From NCBI GenBank assembly GCA_030604735.1, contig JAUVVG010000017.1, positions 1 to 64,000 of the forward strand: DNA of 64,000 nt. The letters are read 5' to 3'. Below are positions 15,757 through 26,209 of the stretch, piece by piece; the first letter of the stretch is position 1, and each line of letters begins with the position of its first letter. Source of the DNA: Azoarcus sp. Lineage in GTDB: Bacteria; Pseudomonadota; Gammaproteobacteria; Burkholderiales; Rhodocyclaceae. The translations under genes and the position numbers were made by a program. The notes under the pieces are model-generated. The model searched no databases. It was not told the DNA's origin and saw only the letters and a list, made by a program, of their open reading frames with translations.

Positions 15757-17370
15757 TTATGGGGCGGTTGGCGAGCCCGCCATCCGCTCGATCTCCTCGC
15801 CGCTGAGCAGTTTGCGATCGATCTTGCCGTTGGGGTTGCGTGGCAGCGGGCCTTCGCGGACCTGGAGGCGGCTTGGCATCATGTAGGCTGGCATGCGGGC
15901 CCGGCACTCGGCGAGGATCGCGACCATGTCGAAGGTGCCATTGGCGGGGGGCGTGGCGATGACGGCGATGGCCTGGCCGAGGGTGTCGTGCGGGACGCCG
16001 AAGGCGACGCATTCGCCGACGAGTTGGGTGGCGTAGAGGATTTCCTCGACTTCGGTCGGGCTGACCCGGTAGCCGGAGGTCTTGATCATCTCGTCGCGAC
16101 GGCCGATGAAGTAGAGGTAGCCTTCTTCGTCCATCCGGACCGTGTCACCGGAGAAGACCGCGGTCTCGGGCAGTACCAGGCCGGCTTCACGGCCGGGAGC
16201 GTGGGCTGGCAGTGGCTTGAAGCGCTCGGCGGTCTTGTCCGGATCGTTCCAGTAGCCCATGGCGACCAGTGCGCCGCGCTGGACCAGCTCGCCCGGTTCG
16301 TTGGGGGCGGCAGGCGTGCCGTCTTCGCGCAGTACGAAGACGTCGGCGGTGGGGATGGCCTTGCCGATGGCGTCGGGCCGGATGTCGACTTGCTCCGGCG
16401 GCAGGTAGGTGGCGCGGAACGCTTCGGTGAGGCCGTACATCAGGTAGGGCCGGGTCTGCGGCAGTTTCTTGCGCAGTGTGGTGAGCGTTTCGAGTGGCAT
16501 GCGTCCGCCGGTGTTGGCGATGTAGCGCAGGTGTTCGGCGATGCCGTCCGGCCAGTCGAGCGCGGCCAGTTGTATCCACAGCGGCGGAACCGCGGTGAGG
16601 CCGGTGACGCGTTCCTTGGCGAGGGCCTTGAGCACGTCGCGCGGCATCAGGTAGTTGAGCAGTACCACCCGCGCACCGACATGGAAGGCGGTGGTGAGCT
16701 GCGAGAAGCCGGCGTCGAAGGACAGGGGCAGGGCCGAGAGCAGGGTGTCGTCGGCACGATTCTCGAAGTACTCGGCCACGCTCTTGGCGCCGGTGACCAT
16801 GTTGCGGTGGGATAGCACCACGCCCTTGGGTCGGCCGGTGCTGCCCGAGGTGTAGAGGATCGCGGCCATGTCGGTGTCGATGACGCGGTGGCCGGTTGCA
16901 GCTGCGGCATCGCACAGCGCGGACCAGCCGTGCACCGAGGCGCCCGATAGGGAGGGTAGCGGTTCGGTGGCGCCGGTGAGGACGACATGGCGTAGGTCAT
17001 GGCAGTGTACAAGCGTGTCGGCGAGGGTCGCGAAGCGCTCCGGCGAGGTCACCAGCACCCGCACATTGCAGTCCTGCAGGATGTAGCCGACCTGTTCGGC
17101 CTTGAGGATTGGATTGACCGGCACGAACACCCCGCCTGCGGCCGAGGTTCCAAAGAAGGCCGCGACCGTTTCGATCCGCTTGTCGAGATACACCGCGACG
17201 CGCTCGCCACGTGCGAGCCCGAGCGAGATCAGTCCGCTGGCGAAGGCGGTGATCTGGCCGTGCAGGTGGGCGTAATCCAGGGATTCCTGCCCGAAAACCA
17301 GTGCGGGCGCGTCCGGTGTGCGCTCGGCGGAGGACTGGACCAGGTGGTGAAGCAGCGTGGTGTTGTGCAT
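15757..17370 (-). CDS. AMP-forming acyl-CoA ligase, exosortase-A system type
   Basis: This adenylate-forming enzyme is similar to the exosortase-A-associated ligase family TIGR03098. The P-loop-like YTSGSTGRPKGVVLSHRN (near residue 170), YGLTEAF, SGDTVRMDEEGYLYFIGRRDEMIKTSGYR and the catalytic Lys in NPNGKIDRKLL are all in order. The ATG at 17370 (MHNTTLLHHLV, about 537 residues) fits the family start; the frame is open to 17436. It would activate an acid and load it on CoA or on the carrier protein at 18194-18463. The decarboxylase at 13578 is the usual partner; here a MNT/HEPN module separates the two. Confidence 0.9.
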   Translation of the reverse strand: MHNTTLLHHLVQSSAERTPDAPALVFGQESLDYAHLHGQITAFASGLISLGLARGERVAVYLDKRIETVAAFFGTSAAGGVFVPVNPILKAEQVGYILQDCNVRVLVTSPERFATLADTLVHCHDLRHVVLTGATEPLPSLSGASVHGWSALCDAAAATGHRVIDTDMAAILYTSGSTGRPKGVVLSHRNMVTGAKSVAEYFENRADDTLLSALPLSFDAGFSQLTTAFHVGARVVLLNYLMPRDVLKALAKERVTGLTAVPPLWIQLAALDWPDGIAEHLRYIANTGGRMPLETLTTLRKKLPQTRPYLMYGLTEAFRATYLPPEQVDIRPDAIGKAIPTADVFVLREDGTPAAPNEPGELVQRGALVAMGYWNDPDKTAERFKPLPAHAPGREAGLVLPETAVFSGDTVRMDEEGYLYFIGRRDEMIKTSGYRVSPTEVEEILYATQLVGECVAFGVPHDTLGQAIAVIATPPANGTFDMVAILAECRARMPAYMMPSRLQVREGPLPRNPNGKIDRKLLSGEEIERMAGSPTAP

Positions 17371-17549
17371 GGTCGTGACGAAGAGTCCTGACGGGGGCAT
17401 CGGGGAGTGAGTCGTCGCTGGGTCGGGTTGCCGCATTGACTCGCTGAGTCCGGAAATGACGATGTAGTCTAATGGCTGGCGTCGATTTGCGCCATTTGCT
17501 ATGGTGGAACTGCCAGCGTGGATCAGCTCAGGATAGTCGAGGAGTCAGC

Positions 17550-18098
17550 ATGAATTTGCCACTAACCAAACTTTCGTTGTCGGAGTTCTTGATCTGGGAG
17601 AACCAGCAGACCGATCGGAACGAATTTTATCGTGGCGAGGTTTTTGCAATGGTCGGAGCGCGCCGAATCCATGGGTTGTTGACGCTCAATCTGGCCACCA
17701 GTCTCAAGCAGCAGTTGAAAGGAACGCCATGCCGTACCTTTGTCGAGTCGATGAAGGTCCAGGTCGGTGATGACAGTTTGTTTTATCCGGACGTGTTCGT
17801 GACCTGCGATCCGGCCGATCTTTCGACTGATTACATCTTTCGATCACCAACCGTGATCGTGGAGATATTGTCCGAATCAACTGAAGCTTTTGATCGCGGC
17901 GTCAAGTTCGCGACATATCGAAGAATTTCCGCGTTGAAGGAGTACCTGATGATCGATCCGGACACTCGAGGCGTCGAACTCTACCGACGTGGTGACGACG
18001 GCTTATTCACGCTGCATGATTACAGCGGGGTGGAGGCGTTTTCACTGGTGTCGATTGGGTGCAAACTGACGCGGGAAGACGTATTCGAGGGGCTGTGA
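17550..18098 (+). CDS. Uma2-family (DUF820) putative nuclease-fold protein
   Basis: The 182-residue product from ATG 17550 (GAGGAG a few bases upstream) has the Uma2/DUF820 pattern: LSEFLIWENQQTDRNEFYRGEVFAM, DDSLFYPDVFVTCDP, SPTVIVEILSESTEAFDRGVKFATYRRI and KEYLMIDPDTRGVELYRR. The PD...VEIL...K arrangement resembles PD-(D/E)XK nucleases, but biochemical activity of the family is not established. Such genes are common in cyanobacteria and scattered elsewhere. It lies between the ligase and the carrier-protein genes of the acyl module and looks like an insertion there. Confidence 0.88.
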   Translation: MNLPLTKLSLSEFLIWENQQTDRNEFYRGEVFAMVGARRIHGLLTLNLATSLKQQLKGTPCRTFVESMKVQVGDDSLFYPDVFVTCDPADLSTDYIFRSPTVIVEILSESTEAFDRGVKFATYRRISALKEYLMIDPDTRGVELYRRGDDGLFTLHDYSGVEAFSLVSIGCKLTREDVFEGL

Positions 18099-18193
18099 GT
18101 GCCGGGCTGGCCGGACTCTGTGGGTGACGCGACATGCGAGTGGGATGACGTGGCGTTGCTAGTCGCTTGGTTGCGATTTTGGGGTAAGCGCTT

Positions 18194-18463
18194 TTGGATA
18201 TCAAACTTGAAGTTCTGGCCGTTCTGGACGAAACGCTCGTACTGGGTGGACGGGGACGTGAGTTCTCGTTGGAAACACCGCTACTGGGGGCGTTGCCAGA
18301 GCTCGACTCGATGGCAGTGATCGGGCTCATTCACGCGCTCGAGGAGCGCTTCGGATTCATCGCCGAGGACGATGATATCGACGGGGAGACGTTTGCTACA
18401 GTGGGCACCCTGGTGTCCTATGTCGCGTCTGTTACCGGCGGATGCATAGACACGTCGTCTTGA
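18194..18463 (+). CDS. Acyl carrier protein of the exosortase-locus acyl module
   Basis: This 89-residue acidic protein has the phosphopantetheine site in PELDSMAVIGLIHALEERFG (Ser near residue 40), and the usual four-helix pattern ends in the FATVGTLVSYVA segment. The TTG start follows a GGGGTAAG stretch. Small carrier proteins normally accompany the acyl-CoA ligase and PLP decarboxylase in exosortase-A loci, so this should carry the acyl or aminoacyl group made by the ligase at 15757-17370. It is 95 bases after the Uma2 gene on the same strand. Confidence 0.82.
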   Translation: MDIKLEVLAVLDETLVLGGRGREFSLETPLLGALPELDSMAVIGLIHALEERFGFIAEDDDIDGETFATVGTLVSYVASVTGGCIDTSS

Positions 18464-18497
18464 CGAGCATGGACCGGGCCGCGTGGCCCGGCTGGCA

Positions 18498-20806
<2,309 letters not shown>

Positions 20807-20951
20807 GAAGGCTTGCCACTCATTCTGGTTTCGGATGTTGCCGTGAGCAAGTGGGTCTTCATGCGGCTTGAAGATTTTCCGTGGCCTGTATTGGAGCGGA
20901 TGATAGCATCGCGCCTGATTTGGCCATTATGCACTTCGAGAAGGGATTGCA

Positions 20952-22295
20952 ATGAATATAACGGTTTTCGGAACGGGTTATGTGGGGCTTGTGACCGGGG
21001 CGTGCCTGTCGGATGTCGGTCACCATGTGATGTGTGTGGACGTCGATGAGGCCAAGATTGCCGGTTTGAAGCGCGGGGTGATCCCGATCTACGAGCCGGG
21101 ACTCGAGCCGATGGTGAAGCGTAACTTTGCCGAAGGTCGCTTGCGATTCACTACCGATGCGGCCGAGGGCGTGGCCTTTGGCGAACTGCAGTTCATCGCG
21201 GTCGGCACGCCGCCGGACGAGGACGGCTCGGCCGACCTGCAGTATGTGCTGGCGGTGGCGGATACCATCGGACGCCACATGGACAGCTACAAGGTCGTGA
21301 TCGACAAATCGACGGTACCGGTCGGAACGGCCGACAAGGTCAAGGCGACGATTGCACGCGCCCTGGCCGGGCGCGATCTGAGCCTGCTCTTCGATGTGTG
21401 CTCGAACCCGGAATTCCTGAAGGAAGGGGCGGCGATCGAGGATTTCACCAAGAGCGCGCGCATCGTGGTGGGGACTGATTCCGAGGCGGTGCGCGAGCGC
21501 ATGCGCGAGTGTTACGCGCCCTACAGCCGTAACCATGACAAGCTGATGTTCATGGATGTGCGGGCAGCGGAACTGACCAAGTACGCGGCCAATGCGATGC
21601 TGGCGACCAAGATCAGCTTCATGAACGAGATCGCGAACCTGGCCGAGCGGCTGGGGGCGGATGTCGAGCAGGTGCGCCAGGGCATCGGCTCGGATCCGCG
21701 CATCGGCTACCAGTTCATTTATCCGGGTTGCGGTTACGGAGGTTCGTGCTTTCCGAAGGACGTGCAGGCGCTGGCGCGCACCGCCAGCCAGGTGGGTTAC
21801 GAGGCCGAGTTGCTGAATGCGGTGGAGGCGGTCAATAGCCGCCAGAAGCATATCCTGTTCGACAAGTTGAAGCAGGCGTTCGATGGTGATCTGGCGGGTC
21901 GCAGCATCGCGATCTGGGGGCTTTCGTTCAAACCGAACACCGACGACATGCGGGCGGCGCCGAGCCGGGTCTTGATGGAGTCGCTTTGGACTGCGGGCGC
22001 CAGCGTCAGGGCCTACGACCCGGAAGCGATGAAGGAAACCGCACGGATTTATGGCGAGCGCGACGACCTGACGCTGGTTGGCCACCAGGACGAGGCGGTT
22101 GCAGGTGCCGATGCACTGGTGATCTGCACCGAGTGGAAGCAGTTCCGCACGGTGGATTTCAAGTGGCTGAAGAAGCAGCTTGCGAATCCTGTGCTGGTCG
22201 ATGGCCGCAATCTGTTCGATCCGAAGCAGGTCAAGGCGGCGGGCTTGATGTATTACGCGGTGGGCCGGGCCGATTCGCTGCGTCCGGTGATCTGA
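20952..22295 (+). CDS. ugd: UDP-glucose 6-dehydrogenase
   Basis: The 447-residue product oxidises UDP-glucose to UDP-glucuronate with NAD, supplying an acidic sugar for polysaccharide. The N-terminal NAD fold is clear ([19 protein letters not shown]), followed by [13 protein letters not shown] and [12 protein letters not shown]. The catalytic Cys266 sits in [14 protein letters not shown], and the C-terminal [16 protein letters not shown] is intact. Uronic acid in the polymer would also suit the lyase-type proteins nearby. AGAAGGG lies upstream of the ATG. REP elements follow the stop. Confidence 0.97.
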   Translation: MNITVFGTGYVGLVTGACLSDVGHHVMCVDVDEAKIAGLKRGVIPIYEPGLEPMVKRNFAEGRLRFTTDAAEGVAFGELQFIAVGTPPDEDGSADLQYVLAVADTIGRHMDSYKVVIDKSTVPVGTADKVKATIARALAGRDLSLLFDVCSNPEFLKEGAAIEDFTKSARIVVGTDSEAVRERMRECYAPYSRNHDKLMFMDVRAAELTKYAANAMLATKISFMNEIANLAERLGADVEQVRQGIGSDPRIGYQFIYPGCGYGGSCFPKDVQALARTASQVGYEAELLNAVEAVNSRQKHILFDKLKQAFDGDLAGRSIAIWGLSFKPNTDDMRAAPSRVLMESLWTAGASVRAYDPEAMKETARIYGERDDLTLVGHQDEAVAGADALVICTEWKQFRTVDFKWLKKQLANPVLVDGRNLFDPKQVKAAGLMYYAVGRADSLRPVI

Positions 22296-22320
22296 GCGCC
22301 GGGCTTCGCGACTGCGCAGT

Positions 22321-22437
22321 TTTCGCCGCTTGCGCGGCTCCCACAGGGAGTCTCGCGGCGCGGGGTGGTGTGGGAGTGGCGCAAGCCGCGAATCGTGGCT
22401 TTGGGGGTGGTGTGGGAGCGGCGCAAGCCGCGAATCA
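22321..22437. repeat. Three REP elements downstream of ugd
   Basis: One inverted element (22321-22350, TTTCGCCGCTTGCGCGGCTC) and two forward elements (about 22368-22393 and 22409-22437) carry the same GCGGC-GCAA-GCCGC hairpin as the clusters around the RAYT gene at 12753. Both forward copies are preceded by GGTGTGGGAG. They fill most of the gap between ugd and the following terminator. Confidence 0.88.
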
Positions 22438-22485
22438 GGGTGTGTTTCGCGGCGCCGTAATGCATAAGGCCGACCGTAATGCGTC

Positions 22486-22505
22486 AAGCCGACCGAGGTC
22501 GGCTT
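22486..22505. terminator. Hairpin between convergent ugd and hsp20
   Basis: AAGCCGACC and GGTCGGCTT form a nearly uninterrupted stem with a minimal loop, followed by a short T run on the plus strand. It lies between ugd (plus) and the Hsp20 gene (minus), so it could end transcripts from either side. Confidence 0.55.
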
Positions 22506-22538
22506 TACGCGTACTTTCAGTTGATGTTTGCTTGATGG

Positions 22539-22955
22539 TCAGTCGATCGTCAGTCGCTTGGCCTGGGCGGCGGCCTTCTTCGGGAGTCGCAGTTCAAGCA
22601 CACCGTCGTTGAATTTGGCGCTGGACTGGCCTTCGTCGACCTCCTGCCCCAGCTGGAAGCTGCGGGAGACCTTGCCGAAATAGCGTTCGGTGCGGAGCAC
22701 GCGCTCGCCGTCCTTGATCTCCTTCTCCTGCTTGCGTTCAGCGGAGATCGACACGACTGGGCCGTCGATATGGACGTGGATGTCTTCCTTGCGGATGCCG
22801 GGCAGTTCGGCGTGGACCTGATAGGCGTCCGCATCTTCCTTGACATCTACCCTCATTTCGGGCGCCTCGGCGGCACCGGAACCATATTCGACCGGACGAA
22901 CGAAGAAACCGCGGAACAGTTCGTCGAACGGATCGCGACGCATGATGTTGGCCAT
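22539..22955 (-). CDS. Hsp20/alpha-crystallin family small heat-shock protein
   Basis: The 138-residue protein is an ATP-independent holdase. The alpha-crystallin domain spans about residues 35-130 (MRVDVKEDADAYQVHAELPG, RKEDIHVHIDG, RSFQLGQEVDEGQSSAKFND) and ends with GVLELRLPKKAAAQAKRLTI, which carries the family's I/V-x-I/V-like tail. A strong AGGAGG lies upstream of the ATG. Heat-shock control is likely from the family, but no sigma-32 promoter was identified. Confidence 0.95.
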   Translation of the reverse strand: MANIMRRDPFDELFRGFFVRPVEYGSGAAEAPEMRVDVKEDADAYQVHAELPGIRKEDIHVHIDGPVVSISAERKQEKEIKDGERVLRTERYFGKVSRSFQLGQEVDEGQSSAKFNDGVLELRLPKKAAAQAKRLTID

Positions 22956-23025
22956 GACTTTCCTCCTATTGTTCAGTGGGTTGCTTAGCTTTCCCGATAT
23001 GAATATAGGTCCGCTCCGAGTGATT

Positions 23026-23490
23026 TCAAGAGGGAAAATGCAGCGGGTTTCGATCGCTCCGGAGCTTCAAGATGGCGTCGCGGTTGGTCCAGGAGAAAAC
23101 CTTTTCGGCCGCCGCGGTTTGCGGCAGCCACAGGTATTCTGCGTGCTCGTCCTGCGCTAGCCGGGCCGGCCGCTTCTCGGGCAGGCACAGGCTGAACACG
23201 TGTTCGGTGTTGTGCGTAACGCCGGGCGCGTAGCGGTGGCGCCAGAGGGGGTTGATCTCGAAAACGTGGCTCTGATGCCAGTCTTCCAAGTCGTCCGGAT
23301 GGGCGACGAAGCCGATCTCCTCGGCGACTTCGCGCAAGGCCGTATCGAGCGGGGTTTCGTCATCTTCCAGACTGCCGGTGACCGATTGCCAGAACCCCGC
23401 CGGGGTCACTCGCTCGAGCAACAGGATTTCAAATGCAGGCGTGTGAATGACGACAAGGACCGATTCCGGCCGCTTGTATGGCGTGTTCAT
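23026..23490 (-). CDS. nudB: Dihydroneopterin triphosphate diphosphatase (NudB-type Nudix)
   Basis: The 154-residue Nudix protein resembles E. coli NudB, which removes pyrophosphate from dihydroneopterin triphosphate in folate synthesis. NudB-specific landmarks are YKRPESVLVVIHT at the start, FWQSVTGSLEDDETP, the Nudix box TALREVAEEIGF and HRYAPGVTHNTEHVF. Its start overlaps the barstar-like gene by four bases, so it is the last gene of a coupled run (RR-TPR, RNase, barstar, nudB). Confidence 0.93.
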   Translation of the reverse strand: MNTPYKRPESVLVVIHTPAFEILLLERVTPAGFWQSVTGSLEDDETPLDTALREVAEEIGFVAHPDDLEDWHQSHVFEINPLWRHRYAPGVTHNTEHVFSLCLPEKRPARLAQDEHAEYLWLPQTAAAEKVFSWTNRDAILKLRSDRNPLHFPS

Positions 23491-23975
23491 GCCTGCACGC
23501 CGTCATGATCGGGAGGCGTGAGGTCACCGCGCGCCGGCTCGGGGTCTTCGATGAATACCCATATGGGCGATGGAGTCGATGCCGATTGTCGGGCCGCATC
23601 GGCGAAAACCTCCTTCGCGATCCGCAGATCCTCGGGCGAAGTGTCATGAAGATGCTGCAGACCGGTGAGGACGATCATCCTGCCCTGAGCAGGCGGGAGC
23701 CAGCCCAGGTCGTCCAGGCAGTCGGCGAGGGCGTCCCAGTTGTGGCCGAACCAGTCGGGGAACTGGAGGCCGCTTGCGATTCTTTCGAGCAGGTCGGCCT
23801 TGTGAGCGCAGCCGCTGCAATCGATCAGGGTCGTGACAACCCCATGACGAGATGCGTTTTCGGCCAGAAAGCCTTGGTCGTCTCCCAGCGGGTAGAGCCC
23901 GGCCGTGTCGGCGTTGGCGAAGTCTGGATCGGGGTACGCGGCTATAGGGGAAGCCGGCGAAGGCGAATCGGACAT
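23487..23975 (-). CDS. Barstar-family RNase inhibitor
   Basis: The 162-residue protein matches the barstar family: VVTTLIDCSGCAHKADLLERIASGLQFPDWFGHNWDALADCLDDL near residues 46-90 is the inhibitor core, including the Trp and Asp residues that plug the RNase site. The roughly 45-residue N-terminal and 25-residue C-terminal extensions are outside the family core. It starts one base into the stop of the barnase-like gene, so inhibitor and RNase are made together. It would act in the cytoplasm to protect against the RNase. Confidence 0.9.
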   Translation of the reverse strand: MSDSPSPASPIAAYPDPDFANADTAGLYPLGDDQGFLAENASRHGVVTTLIDCSGCAHKADLLERIASGLQFPDWFGHNWDALADCLDDLGWLPPAQGRMIVLTGLQHLHDTSPEDLRIAKEVFADAARQSASTPSPIWVFIEDPEPARGDLTPPDHDGVQA

Positions 23976-24376
23976 CAGCGCTCGATCTCGATACGCCGGA
24001 AACTGCGGTAGTGGTCTTCGGTGTAGTAGAAAACCTCGGGCGGGTCACCGCCGGTGACCCAGCGCCTGGCGCCGCGGTTGCTCGCACCCGGGGTGGGCAC
24101 GGTGTATTCGCGATAGTAGCCCAGCGGCTTGTCCGGCAGGAGGCGCTCCCGGTTCTGGAAAGTGGTGTTGTCCTGTCGGTAGGGGAAGGGCCCGCCGGCC
24201 AGGATGAGATCGAGGGTGGTGATGGCTTCCGGCGGAACATCGAGAATGGCAGCCCGATTCAGGGTCACGACAGGGCCGTCATCCTCCGGAAAATGATCGC
24301 CGGGCGACAGGACCTGTAACGCTGCGAAGGCGAGCGCGAGCAGTACGGCAGTCAGCGTGGTCCAGTTTCGTTTCAT
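23975..24376 (-). CDS. Barnase/RNase Sa-type ribonuclease with signal anchor
   Basis: The 133-residue protein has an N-terminal hydrophobic segment (TLTAVLLALAFAALQVL, residues 7-23) followed by a microbial guanyl-specific RNase domain: GGPFPYRQDNTTFQNRERLLP, YYREYTVPTPG, NRGARRWVTGG and VFYYTEDHYRSFRRIE. The catalytic Glu (in YREY), Arg (in ARRW) and His (in EDHYRS) of the barnase family are in place. It is translationally coupled to a barstar-like inhibitor. Export would make it an extracellular or periplasmic RNase, either for nucleotide scavenging or against competitors. Nearest neighbour upstream is the response-regulator gene, ten bases away. Confidence 0.9.
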   Translation of the reverse strand: MKRNWTTLTAVLLALAFAALQVLSPGDHFPEDDGPVVTLNRAAILDVPPEAITTLDLILAGGPFPYRQDNTTFQNRERLLPDKPLGYYREYTVPTPGASNRGARRWVTGGDPPEVFYYTEDHYRSFRRIEIER

Positions 24377-24385
24377 TGCACTGCC

Positions 24386-26065
24386 TCAGCGCCTCGGAAC
24401 GGGGGCGCCCAGTGGATTCCCGCGGGAGGTCGCAGCGCTTCGCGTACTTGCGCCTGGGCGAACACCGAACTTCTTGACCAGCCCGTCCATGAAGCGGTTG
24501 ATCGCCTCCAGTCGCGGATTCTTGGGGTCGAGTTTGCGGCTGCGACTGATCAGGTTACGGGCCTGAGTCGCGAAGCGGTCGTTCCATCCGTTGTGCTCGA
24601 TATGGCGCAGCAGGGCAAGTGCGGCATTGAACAGGACATGCGAGTTGCCGGGCATTTTGCGCACCGCGTTCATCATTTCGCTGACGGCGCCGTCGTAGTC
24701 TCCGGTTTGTGCTTTCTCGGCACCCTTTGTGATGTAGCCCTTGACCTCGACGTAGAGACGTTCCTCGATGCGCTCGGTCAAGTCTTCGCGACCGCGTCCC
24801 TTGAGCAGGGAGCGGGTCAGTTCTATCGTCGCTTCATCCTGCGCATTGCGCAGGACATCGACGACCAGTTCGCTACCCTCGGCTTCGAGGTCGTTGTCCA
24901 GGCAAGCCTTGATCAATTCGTGCTTGAGAGACGTCGGGAGGTTTTCCTGCCGGCCGGCCTGCACCGCCTCCTGCAGCGCCTTGCGGGTGCCGTCACGATC
25001 GCCCGTGCATTGGCTCAGGAGGGCTTTCGACAGGGCACCGCAGGCCATTGCGGCCGGCCGGCCGGCCATGGATTTCTCGAGATCGCCGATGGTTTCCTGG
25101 GCTTCGCCGAACTTCTGCTGGATGAGTTGCGAGCGGACCAGTCGAACGTGGTCCTCCGGGTCACGGAAGTCGGAATACTTTCCCTGTTGGACCACCTTGC
25201 TCAAGACCTTTTCCGCCCCGGCGTAGTCGCCTGCGTGGATCGATACCTCGCCCAGATGACGGAGACGGCTCATCCGGTTGGGCGATAGTTCGACTGCGCT
25301 GGCGAGCACGGCCTTGGCCTGGTCGGGACGATTCAGTGCCTCCCGGGTGCGGGCAAGCCAGTCGTAGGCGTCGAGATAAAAGTTGTTTTCCTCGACCAGC
25401 GCGGCCAGGAGTCGCTCGGCCTCCTCGAAGTGCTTCTCGGCGTGGAGCATTCTGGCCAGACCAAGCCTGGCCCATGGAATGGGCTTGATCTCGAGGATGC
25501 TGCGGTAGATCGCCTCGGCCTGTTGCGGCTGTCCCTGTCCCTCGTGAAGCTCGGCGCGCAGTCGCATGAAATCCACGCGGTAGGGCGCATAGTCTTCCTC
25601 GCTGGCTCGGCAGTAATCGATGGCCGCTTGTGTATCGCCATTCTCGATGAGGTGGTAGGCGGGCAGAAAGGCATCACGCTTGGCGAGTGCGCGTTCGAGC
25701 CGCATCAAAAGCGTGCCGGGTGTGAGTGGCTTGAGGATGTAGTCGTTCGGGGTCAGCTCGGCCGTTCCGACCACTTTCTCATAGCTGCGCTCGCTGGAAA
25801 TCATGATGAAAAGCGTGTCCAGCGGAATGATCTTCTGGCTGCGCAGGTCTTCGAGCAGATGCTGGCCGGTCTGCCCCTCGCCGAGATCGAACTCGCACAG
25901 GACGATGTCGAATCGGTGTTCCCGCAGTTTTCGGATCGCGGCACCGGCCGAGGCTGCGAACTGGACGCCGGTGATCATGAACCCGTCGAGCATCGCACGT
26001 AGCTGGGCACGCATGCCTTGCTGCGCTTCGACGACGAGGACTTCCAGGTTTTCGAGCTTGGCCAT
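24386..26065 (-). CDS. Response regulator with C-terminal TPR repeats
   Basis: The 559-residue protein has an N-terminal receiver domain (1-125) with the phosphoacceptor Asp probably in VLCEFDLGEGQTG (near residue 60) and the conserved Lys in NDYILKPLTPG (near 112). Residues about 150-500 form tetratricopeptide helices (AEAIYRSILEIKPIPWARLGLARML, AGAEKVLSKVV, YDGAVSEMMNAVRKMPGNSHVLFNAAL). There is no DNA-binding or enzyme domain, so output is probably by protein-protein contact. No histidine kinase is encoded in the window. It is the first gene of the run ending in nudB. Confidence 0.93.
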   Translation of the reverse strand: MAKLENLEVLVVEAQQGMRAQLRAMLDGFMITGVQFAASAGAAIRKLREHRFDIVLCEFDLGEGQTGQHLLEDLRSQKIIPLDTLFIMISSERSYEKVVGTAELTPNDYILKPLTPGTLLMRLERALAKRDAFLPAYHLIENGDTQAAIDYCRASEEDYAPYRVDFMRLRAELHEGQGQPQQAEAIYRSILEIKPIPWARLGLARMLHAEKHFEEAERLLAALVEENNFYLDAYDWLARTREALNRPDQAKAVLASAVELSPNRMSRLRHLGEVSIHAGDYAGAEKVLSKVVQQGKYSDFRDPEDHVRLVRSQLIQQKFGEAQETIGDLEKSMAGRPAAMACGALSKALLSQCTGDRDGTRKALQEAVQAGRQENLPTSLKHELIKACLDNDLEAEGSELVVDVLRNAQDEATIELTRSLLKGRGREDLTERIEERLYVEVKGYITKGAEKAQTGDYDGAVSEMMNAVRKMPGNSHVLFNAALALLRHIEHNGWNDRFATQARNLISRSRKLDPKNPRLEAINRFMDGLVKKFGVRPGASTRSAATSRGNPLGAPVPRR

Positions 26066-26169
26066 GGTCTCGGTAAGACACGGATCAGACGAACGAGCGT
26101 ACCAGATAGTCTACGGCCGAGTGGGTCGATTCTGAAGTGGTCGCGATAATCTCGTCGTCGCGTGGCGGT

Positions 26170-26200
26170 CGGGAGACCGATTCATGGTTTCGGTCTCCCG
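26170..26200 (-). terminator. Hairpin after aspS
   Basis: CGGGAGACCGA (26170-26180) and TCGGTCTCCCG (26190-26200) form a perfect 11-base stem with a nine-base loop, ten bases past the aspS stop. There is no clear T run, so it may act as a Rho-independent terminator or as an mRNA-end stabiliser. Confidence 0.5.
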
Positions 26201-26209
26201 CTGCAGGGA

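Noticed and set aside
20859-22487. A 542-residue open frame antisense to ugd
   Set aside because: ugd is complete with catalytic Cys266; the opposite frame is a codon-bias shadow.
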